DNA from: JANLUX01 sp031363705
Lineage (GTDB): Bacteria; Bacteroidota; Bacteroidia; AKYH767-A; OLB10
NCBI GenBank assembly: GCA_031363705.1
Contig: JANLUX010000371.1
Span: forward strand, 1-20,584
DNA: 20,584 nt
Reading direction: 5' to 3'
In this document: piece after piece, positions 14,708-20,584 of the stretch
Numbering within the stretch: position 1 is the stretch's first letter
How the letters are laid out: each line of letters starts with the position of its first letter
Notes under the pieces: generated by a model
What the model was told of the DNA's origin: nothing
What the model saw: the letters and a program-made list of their open reading frames with translations, nothing else
Databases searched by the model: none
Position numbers and translations under genes: made by a program

Positions 14708-16099
14708 TTAATGAAAACTTTCTTCAACTAAATAGATGTTTTTATTTTTCATACACAAATAATGGAACGCACCCGGAGAATCAAAAACAATTTCACCGTT
14801 TCCCAAAATAGCATCGTACATTCTTCCCTTATTTCCATCCACTACAACCAACTCCTTATCTCCTGATTTAGCCACATAAGCAATTCGTTTGCTATCGGGA
14901 CTGAAAACTACCGAAAGAATATTATCGAAAGCATCCCCTCCCACATTATCTTCATAAACTTTTCGTTTCGTATCTTCTTCTCCGGCATAGGCTATACGAA
15001 GATTATCAGGGCTAAAAACGATGGTTCCCTGAACCAAATCGCTGAAATGTTTTCCTTCCTTTCCATCCACCATTAGGATAAATTCATCATGTCGTTCCAC
15101 CTTGCATGCAACGCGACTTGCATCGGGGCTAAACTGAATACTTCCTTCCACTACTGTTTCGTAAGCACCCATTTTATTCCCGTCAGCAACCAAATAGTGC
15201 GTAAATCCTTCTTTGTCCTTTGCGGCCACCTCCACTCCATATGCTAAATGCAGACCATCAGCGGTAAAACAAAGTGAATGAACTACTTCATATTTTTCAC
15301 CTTCATTGCCATCATAAACCACCATTTGCTTGCCATTGAGTGTTGCCTGAAACGCATAGTGTTTGCCATCCGCACTTATGGCAACAGATTTTACCTCGTC
15401 ATAAGGTTTGCTTTCCTGCTTATCTATTACGGCATAGCCATGCCCGTTACGAACAGCCCAATAGGCAATATGTTGTTCATCGGAACTTATAACCGGAAAA
15501 CCTACCTGATCATATTCACTTTCTTCATAGCCTGAAAAAACAATGAAATGCTTTTTGCTCCTTGAAGCTGAATAAGCTACCTTTCCGCTTTGAGTAAATA
15601 GTAAACTGTTTTCATCAATACTGTCATAACTCTTTCCTTTAATTCCATTATTTACTACTGAAAATTTACCGTTTTCATTTTCAATGTAGGCGATGCTCTT
15701 TCCATCAGGACTAAATAGAACAATTACAATGTCTATGATGGTATCAGTCAAAGCAGTTTCTCTGCCATCCACTATGATGAACCATTTTGATCCGTTACGT
15801 GCCGCATAGGCAACATGCCGGCTGTCAATACTGAACACCGGGAAAGTTATGTTATCATACATTCGTTCTTTTACACCATCAATCACGGCAGCCTTCTTTC
15901 CTGCTTCCCGTTGAGTGTAGGCAACTCTTTTATGGTTTTTGCTGAAACCAAAACTATTATCAACTAAATCAGCCGCTTCAAATTTGGCTATCAATTTCTC
16001 ATTTACCTTTCTCACCAATCCCTGAGCGTTTATCTGATTTGTAATGAATAAACCTGTAATGAATAATGTAATACTGATTAATCTGAGTTTTAAGGGCAT
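14708..16099 (-). CDS. Secreted WD40-like beta-propeller protein
   Basis: A 463-aa exported protein. The signal peptide is about residues 1-25 (INA|QG). It then consists of about ten full units and a last partial one, each roughly 35-42 residues: FSxDxxxIAY...Gxxx-hydrophobic-hydrophobic-VDGxEGxxYDxI. Clear examples are FSPDGKSIAY, FSPDASRVAC, FSPDNLRIAY, FSPDSKRIAY, followed by VVYDGNEGEKYE, LMVDGKEGKHFSD, VVVDGNKGRMYDAI. This is the WD40-like (PD40/TolB-type) strand pattern, so one or two propellers are expected. There is no catalytic motif, and no T9SS or lipoprotein signal, so the protein is likely periplasmic or released. It ends in its own terminator. Upstream is the 46-aa stub at 16176-16316, which might share its transcript. 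Function unknown. Confidence 0.8.
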   Translation of the reverse strand: MPLKLRLISITLFITGLFITNQINAQGLVRKVNEKLIAKFEAADLVDNSFGFSKNHKRVAYTQREAGKKAAVIDGVKERMYDNITFPVFSIDSRHVAYAARNGSKWFIIVDGRETALTDTIIDIVIVLFSPDGKSIAYIENENGKFSVVNNGIKGKSYDSIDENSLLFTQSGKVAYSASRSKKHFIVFSGYEESEYDQVGFPVISSDEQHIAYWAVRNGHGYAVIDKQESKPYDEVKSVAISADGKHYAFQATLNGKQMVVYDGNEGEKYEVVHSLCFTADGLHLAYGVEVAAKDKEGFTHYLVADGNKMGAYETVVEGSIQFSPDASRVACKVERHDEFILMVDGKEGKHFSDLVQGTIVFSPDNLRIAYAGEEDTKRKVYEDNVGGDAFDNILSVVFSPDSKRIAYVAKSGDKELVVVDGNKGRMYDAILGNGEIVFDSPGAFHYLCMKNKNIYLVEESFH

Positions 16100-16175
16100 A
16101 ATCTTGTTTTGTTAACACTATGAATTTACGATTATATGTAAAAAAAGTTTCATTTAAGAGAATTATAAATAACTG

Positions 16176-16316
16176 TTAAATTTTCAGCTGGAATAAAGCA
16201 GTTACTATTTCAAGTCCATTTTCATCTTTATCAACCACCTTTCCTTCCAAAATTCCCTGAGCCGAAAGGTGAAAATGGTTCAGTAGATAGAGAACAAATA
16301 ATAGTGTTTTCTTCAT
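16176..16316 (-). pseudogene. 46-aa stub: signal peptide plus start of a carboxypeptidase-regulatory-like domain
   Basis: The frame runs from ATG 16316 to TAA 16178. The first 19 residues are a clean signal peptide (MKKTLLFVLYLLNHFHLSA|Q). The next residues, GILEGKVVDKDENGLEIVTA, match the opening strands of CarboxypepD_reg-like domains, whose usual form is G-x-V-x-D-x-x-G-x-P-L-x-x-A. Such domains open TonB-dependent receptors and many secreted proteins of Bacteroidota. The frame then stops after LFQLKI, so it appears to be the 5' remnant of a deleted gene, although a real small secreted peptide is possible. It lies 76 bp upstream of the propeller start on the same strand. Confidence 0.6.
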
Positions 16317-16342
16317 TGTAATTTTATGCTGATTTATTTCTG

Positions 16343-16350
16343 CAAATGTT
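16343..16350 (-). promoter_or_regulatory. Possible -7 box before the stub and propeller genes
   Basis: The - strand reads AACATTTG, one mismatch from TAnnTTTG, 26 nt before the stub ATG at 16316. No other candidate box lies between the stub and the propeller gene, so it may serve both. Confidence 0.3.
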
Positions 16351-16490
16351 ATACTTCATTTATCGATTTCAAGTTTTATATTTAATTCCGGTTTTTTTAC
16401 AATTCTAAACCTCATTAAGATTAAGCATAACTTATTACTTAAATTCGGCAGAACGGAAGAGATTCCACTTTTTGATAGAATTATAAAAAC
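16351..16490. other. AT-rich intergenic stretch, nothing recognised
   Basis: This is the remainder of the 448-bp gap between the propeller gene and the giant protein gene, apart from the stub, its possible promoter box and the terminator. I see no open frame with coding character, no tRNA and no clear hairpin in it. Confidence 0.5.
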
Positions 16491-16523
16491 AAAAAAAGCA
16501 GGATGACTTTCGCCATCCTGCTT
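16491..16523 (-). terminator. Rho-independent terminator of the giant surface protein gene
   Basis: On the - strand AAGCAGGATG (16523-16514), loop GCGAAAGT, CATCCTGCTT (16505-16496) and a run of seven T, continuing TGTTTTT. It lies 24 bp past the stop at 16548. Stem and loop equal those of the terminator at 14649-14685. Confidence 0.88.
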
Positions 16524-16547
16524 ATGTTATTTAAAACCGCTTCTGAT

Positions 16548-19500
16548 TTAGTGTGAAGTCTGTTTAATAATCTTAATTACTTTACTGAATCCATTCTGCG
16601 TTAGTGTTACAAAGTAAATACCAGGACTTAAATTTGATCCGGTATTTACAACACCTGAAGTGCGGTTAAATGATTCAACTACGCGACCTGCAACATCTGA
16701 TATCATAATGTTTGCTTGTCCTTCCTGTGGAGCACTAAAAGCAATGGTAATATTATTATTGAAAGGATTTGGATATGCCTTTAAGAAACCGGTCTCTTGT
16801 TTTAACATTTCCATAGCCAAACGTGGAGCTGAATTAGTACATATAGTATCTTGTACTAATTCGGTATTGCTACCTGTCTTGCTCGGACTTGCGTGAACTG
16901 CAGTAATAACAGGTCTGCCGAAACCAGCCGCACCAAACACTGATGCTTTAACAGTAACCTCATACCATACATCATATATCCAGTTCGGATAAGTTGGATT
17001 TGGTGTATAACTTGAATTGGTTGCAGGAGAATTAGTGGTGAGTACATAACCAAAGGTATTGAGGTTTTTATCAATAGAAGTGGTTGCACTTAACACATCA
17101 CTGGCATTGCCGGTGAGCATACCACCTTCTCCACCATTTACACCAAGTGATGCATATCCGGAAGGCGCTGCACTGCTGGATGAAATGTAATCAAGCTTGA
17201 ATTCCATTTTCAATACACCGTTTGCATCGTATAGAGCCATCTGCACTTTATCAGATCCGGTAAGGTTACCGAATGAATGACCTGAAGGCCATCCGATAGC
17301 GTTAGTACCATAGGTGTTATCTACAAAATTCTTTGAGAAAGTAGTGCGGATAGTGTATGCATTAGCAGTTACATTATAAGTCCATTGCTGTGAAGCCTGA
17401 ACGTAGCTATGCGATATACCCACATAACAAACCTTATCAGTATCACTGGAAGTATAGAAACCAAAATCTACAGACAGGTTTCCATCGTTTCCGTCACCAT
17501 CATTGGTTGGTTCGGTACCAAATGCAAGAGTAACAGCATTACTTCTTGCTTCACCACTAACCACAGTTAATCCGTTGTTATCATTATCAATATTATTATC
17601 GGGATCGCCTCCATTAATTGTAACCAAGGTATCTCCGGAACGAATCACTACACCTACGATATAATTACCCGGTGTTAATCCATTAAAGCCATACAGACCG
17701 CTTGTATTTGTAGTGGTGGTATTGATAGCAGAGCCATCAGGAGTGTTATCATTGTTAGCATCATTGTATAGCTTAACAGTGACATTTTTGATACCTGGTT
17801 CATTAACATCCTTTAATCCGTTTTTATTAATATCAAACCATACTAAATTACCCAGGTGCAACGGTTGAGCATTAGGGATACAGGCAGTATCAACAACCAC
17901 TTCGGTATTGCTGCCTGTTTTGCTCGGACTTGCATGAACTGAAGTAATTACAGGTCTGCCGAAACCAGCAGAACCGAACACAGATGCTTTAACAGTAACC
18001 TCATACCATACATCATAAATCCAGTTCGGATAAGTTGGATTTGGTGTATAACTTGAATTGGTTGCAGGAGAATTAGTGGTGAGTACATAACCATAGGTAT
18101 TGAGGTTTTTATCAATAGATGTGGTTGCACTTAACACATCACTGGCATTGCCAGTGAGCATTCCGCCTTCACCACCATTTACACCAAGGGAGGCGTATCC
18201 GGAAGGCGCTGCACTGCTGGATGAAATGTAATCAAGCTTGAATTCCATTTTCAAAACAGCGTTTGCATCATACAATGCCATTTGGAGTTTATCAGATCCT
18301 GTAAGGTTGCCAAATGAATGACCTGAAGGCCATCCGATAGCGTTAGTACCATAGGTGTTATCTACAAAATTCTTTGAGAAAGTTGTACGGATAGTGTATG
18401 CATCTGTGATGGTGTTGTAAGTCCATTGCTGTGTTGCATGTACATAGGTATTAGCTGTTCCTACATAACATACCTGATTTGTGTCAGGTGGAGGTGGTGT
18501 GTCCTGAACACAAATAATATTTGGATTCGACATATGAATTGTTGTACATGATTGACCAACATCGCCACCGGATTTATTCTGGTCGCCATCATGCACCATG
18601 AAAACCACACGGTAATCATGCCCCGGAATTAATCCAAGAGCATTTACATCCCAGGCTACCTCAGCGCCAAATTTATCAGTGCCAAGACTACTAAAGCCTC
18701 CAGGAGGAACGTCTGATCCGCTACCCAGGTTCCAATTATTGTCAGGAGGATTTGGATCTGTAATAATCGTAGTTTCAGGAGGATTTTTTGTTTTGTCAAT
18801 TGTTTTAACCGCTGATTTCCAGGTGCCGCATACCTTGCTCGGGGGTATTCCTTTTCCACCTTGCTGCCAGTCACCAATCCGGCTGTTTGCACCGTTCACA
18901 GTTAAATCGGTAATAAATATTGCTGGCCATATTGGACGTCCGCCACCCGCAGCTACGTCATTGCCTGACTGGTCACCGCTTGAAATAGTATCCCCTACCA
19001 ATGGATTGCTGATACATGTAGGGCTGGATGGAGTAGGACTAACGGCATAAAAGGTGCTGGTGGTACCTGATGAAGTTTTTACTTTCACCTCCCTGATGCC
19101 AAGTAACATTGCATGTTCATCTTTATACCAAAGTTTTAACTGAGATCCTGCTGAGGCACAATGAGTGGGTCCGGGATCAGTGGCTGCCAATATTTCAGGT
19201 TCATTAAATACTACAGCCGATCGTGGAAGATTGCTATTATCGGGGTAGGAAAGTGTACAATTGCAATTAAGGGCTACAACTGTTGCTGAATCAGTAGCAC
19301 TTACCGGCACACCACCAGAGGTGCCTGTTGCAACTGCAATATTGGTGGTAGTATTTGAAAGCGTAAACGTACGTGTACAAGTGGTACTATCACCAGGTGC
19401 AATTGGTCCCCAACTGCAAACTGTTACATCATCAGCAGTATTGCCTGGAGTTCCATTATCATCAACTAAAGTTCCTGAAGCTGAGAAAGCGCTTCCCGTA

Positions 19501-20584
19501 TTGGTTATTGTATATTTATAATGAACAAGTGTAGGCGTTCCTTGCGGAAATTCACAGATATCTGCAACTTTTTGAAGCGTTATGCCGCATCCGTTTGTAT
19601 TGAGTGTTCTTGTACAGGATGAAGAGCAATTTCCGCTCGTTACAGTTACAGTATAAGTACCTGCATTAGAAACAGTAATGGATGCTGAAGTTGCTCCCGT
19701 ACTCCAAAGGTAGGAGCTTCCTCCTGAGGCTGTAAAAACAGTATTGCTTCCCTGGCAAATACTGTTATCGCCAGTGATGTTACAAGTAGGTAATTGATTT
19801 GCATTAACTGTTTTGCTGCAGTTGTTAGTACATCCGTTTGCATCCGTAATTGTTACAGAATAAGTTCCTCCTGTGCTTACTGTTATACACTGTGTGGTTG
19901 CTCCTGTACTCCATAAGTAACCTGCAAGTCCCGAAGGTGCACATAATTGTGTTGAACTACCAGAACAGAAATTGCCACCTGAAATACTGCATGTTGGTGG
20001 GGGATATGATGTAACAGTCTTGCTGCAACTGCTTGTGCATCCATTAGCATTTGTTACAGTTAATGTATATGTACCTCCCGTGCTTATTGTCACACACTGC
20101 GTGGTAGCACCTGTACTCCATAAATATCCTGAAAGTCCAGAAGGACCGCATAGCTGTGTAGAACCACCCTGGCAGAAATTATTACCTGTGATATTGCATG
20201 CTGGAGGGTTATGAACTGTTACACTCTTGCTGCAGTTGCTTGTACAACCATTTGCATCAGTAACTGTAACAGAATATGTGCCACTACCACTTACAGTAAT
20301 ACACTGAGTAGTTGCTCCATTGCTCCATAAGTAACCTGCAAGACCTGCTGGTGCACAAAGCTGAATAGTTCCACCTGCGCAGCAGCTATTATCGCCAGTA
20401 ATTGAACAGCTTGGAGGGGTATTAATAGTAACAGTTTTACTGCAACTACTGGTACAACCATCAGAACCAGTTACAGTAACCGTATAAGTTCCTGCTGAAT
20501 TTACACTAACACATTGTGTTGTTGCTCCGGTGCTCCATAAATAACCTGCAAGACCAGCTGGTGCGCACAACTGAGTGGAACCTC
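16548..20584 (-). CDS. Giant T9SS-sorted multidomain surface protein (N-terminus outside window)
   Basis: The frame runs off the right edge; the apparent start at 20570 is an internal TTG (Leu) within a repeat, so at least 1344 residues are C-terminal part only. Numbering from 20570: 1-327, Cys-rich Ig-like tandem units (YLWSTGATTQC, GTYSVTVTDANGCTS, CSKTVT); 328-436, a DUF11-like repeat (ITLQKVADICEFPQG, KYTITNTGSAFSASG); 437-690, an unrecognised domain with several Cys and VAWDVNALGLIPGHDYRVVF; 700-897, module A1; 903-1043, an SdrD-B/Cna-B-like domain (LGNLVWFDINKNGLKDVNEP) with acidic DxDxDG-type, probably Ca-binding, loops; 1047-1244, module A2; 1262-1340, a type A sorting domain (FLKAYPNPFNNNITIAF). 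It is probably an adhesin or matrix component exported by T9SS and attached to the surface. No enzymatic motif is visible. Confidence 0.88.
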   Translation of the reverse strand, partial: GSTQLCAPAGLAGYLWSTGATTQCVSVNSAGTYTVTVTGSDGCTSSCSKTVTINTPPSCSITGDNSCCAGGTIQLCAPAGLAGYLWSNGATTQCITVSGSGTYSVTVTDANGCTSNCSKSVTVHNPPACNITGNNFCQGGSTQLCGPSGLSGYLWSTGATTQCVTISTGGTYTLTVTNANGCTSSCSKTVTSYPPPTCSISGGNFCSGSSTQLCAPSGLAGYLWSTGATTQCITVSTGGTYSVTITDANGCTNNCSKTVNANQLPTCNITGDNSICQGSNTVFTASGGSSYLWSTGATSASITVSNAGTYTVTVTSGNCSSSCTRTLNTNGCGITLQKVADICEFPQGTPTLVHYKYTITNTGSAFSASGTLVDDNGTPGNTADDVTVCSWGPIAPGDSTTCTRTFTLSNTTTNIAVATGTSGGVPVSATDSATVVALNCNCTLSYPDNSNLPRSAVVFNEPEILAATDPGPTHCASAGSQLKLWYKDEHAMLLGIREVKVKTSSGTTSTFYAVSPTPSSPTCISNPLVGDTISSGDQSGNDVAAGGGRPIWPAIFITDLTVNGANSRIGDWQQGGKGIPPSKVCGTWKSAVKTIDKTKNPPETTIITDPNPPDNNWNLGSGSDVPPGGFSSLGTDKFGAEVAWDVNALGLIPGHDYRVVFMVHDGDQNKSGGDVGQSCTTIHMSNPNIICVQDTPPPPDTNQVCYVGTANTYVHATQQWTYNTITDAYTIRTTFSKNFVDNTYGTNAIGWPSGHSFGNLTGSDKLQMALYDANAVLKMEFKLDYISSSSAAPSGYASLGVNGGEGGMLTGNASDVLSATTSIDKNLNTYGYVLTTNSPATNSSYTPNPTYPNWIYDVWYEVTVKASVFGSAGFGRPVITSVHASPSKTGSNTEVVVDTACIPNAQPLHLGNLVWFDINKNGLKDVNEPGIKNVTVKLYNDANNDNTPDGSAINTTTTNTSGLYGFNGLTPGNYIVGVVIRSGDTLVTINGGDPDNNIDNDNNGLTVVSGEARSNAVTLAFGTEPTNDGDGNDGNLSVDFGFYTSSDTDKVCYVGISHSYVQASQQWTYNVTANAYTIRTTFSKNFVDNTYGTNAIGWPSGHSFGNLTGSDKVQMALYDANGVLKMEFKLDYISSSSAAPSGYASLGVNGGEGGMLTGNASDVLSATTSIDKNLNTFGYVLTTNSPATNSSYTPNPTYPNWIYDVWYEVTVKASVFGAAGFGRPVITAVHASPSKTGSNTELVQDTICTNSAPRLAMEMLKQETGFLKAYPNPFNNNITIAFSAPQEGQANIMISDVAGRVVESFNRTSGVVNTGSNLSPGIYFVTLTQNGFSKVIKIIKQTSH
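16861..17392 (-). repeat. Duplicated module A2 (direct repeat copy, downstream in gene)
   Basis: This 532-bp stretch aligns without any gap to 17902-18433 at a constant offset of 1041 bp. Between protein residues A1071 and E1237 only five of 167 residues differ from the other copy. The differences at DNA level are clustered rather than even. Confidence 0.9.
17902..18433 (-). repeat. Duplicated module A1 (direct repeat copy, upstream in gene)
   Basis: The partner of 16861-17392. The SdrD-B-like domain (about 17440-17870) lies between the two copies, so the order is module, SdrD-B, module, sorting domain. Each encoded module starts with VCYVG and ends near SKTGSNTE. Confidence 0.9.
19590..20584 (-). 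repeat. Tandem 207-210 bp repeats encoding Cys-rich Ig-like units
   Basis: The GLAGYLW codons recur at about 20543, 20333, 20126 and 19919, a period of 210, 207 and 207 bp (69-70 residues). Four and a half units are visible and more may lie beyond the edge. Each unit has C-[NS]-I-[TS]-G, QLCxPxGLxGYLW, TTQC and GC[TS]xxCSK, giving five or six Cys. The last unit (from CNITGDNSICQG) is divergent and has lost QLCAP and TTQC. Confidence 0.9.

Noticed and set aside
16856..18130. Two nearly identical 60-77 codon - strand frames inside the duplicated modules
   Set aside because: They are out-of-frame shadows of the giant gene, duplicated only because the underlying DNA is.
20570..20584. Start of the giant gene at 20570
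   Set aside because: The codon is TTG within the repeat motif QLCAPAGLAG and the frame stays open to the window edge (GSTQ before it), so it is an internal leucine.
19590..20584. CRISPR-like array from the regularly spaced repeats
   Set aside because: The period is about 207 bp, repeats and spacers are both coding in one open frame, and the units are protein domains.

Overview
The window looks like a chromosomal piece of a member of the Bacteroidota, probably of the Chitinophagales/Sphingobacteriales type. The evidence is low GC content, secreted proteins with signal peptides ending in the typical Ala|Gln junction, two proteins with C-terminal type IX secretion (T9SS) type A sorting domains, TAnnTTTG-type -7 promoter boxes, and few Shine-Dalgarno sites. 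I see no rRNA, tRNA, CRISPR array, transposase or phage gene.

Left part (1-7308, mostly + strand): the 3' part of a PaiB-like FMN-binding protein; a convergent unknown 238-aa gene; an OmpA-domain coiled-coil lipoprotein; a DUF433/DUF5615 (PIN-like) toxin-antitoxin-type pair with its own promoter box; a secreted protein of about nine short beta repeats; an outer-membrane beta-barrel of Wzi/RemB type whose start lies inside an interspersed palindromic repeat; and a WecA/TagO-type GlcNAc-1-phosphate transferase that starts lipid-linked envelope glycan synthesis.

Middle part (7311-11862, - strand): a TolC-type outer-membrane channel, an RND/MacB-type periplasmic adaptor and tsaB run in one direction. 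The inner-membrane pump is not in the window. Upstream of them lie two adjacent single-domain CheY-like response regulators with no kinase nearby.

Right part (11975-20584, - strand): a cell-surface block. It holds a 673-aa T9SS-sorted protein whose first 390 residues look like a glutamine-amidotransferase/ThuA-like fold, with a small membrane-anchored partner 11 bp downstream; a secreted WD40-like propeller of about eleven units; a 46-aa stub (signal peptide plus the start of a carboxypeptidase-regulatory-like domain); and the C-terminal 1345 residues of a giant T9SS-sorted surface protein with Cys-rich Ig-like tandem repeats, an SdrD-B-like domain and two almost identical modules of about 190 residues. 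The propeller gene and the giant gene end in terminators that are identical even in the loop.

The best leads are the amidotransferase-like T9SS protein with its partner, the palindrome that forms the start region of the barrel gene, the mosaic duplication in the giant protein, and the unannotated 46-aa stub.
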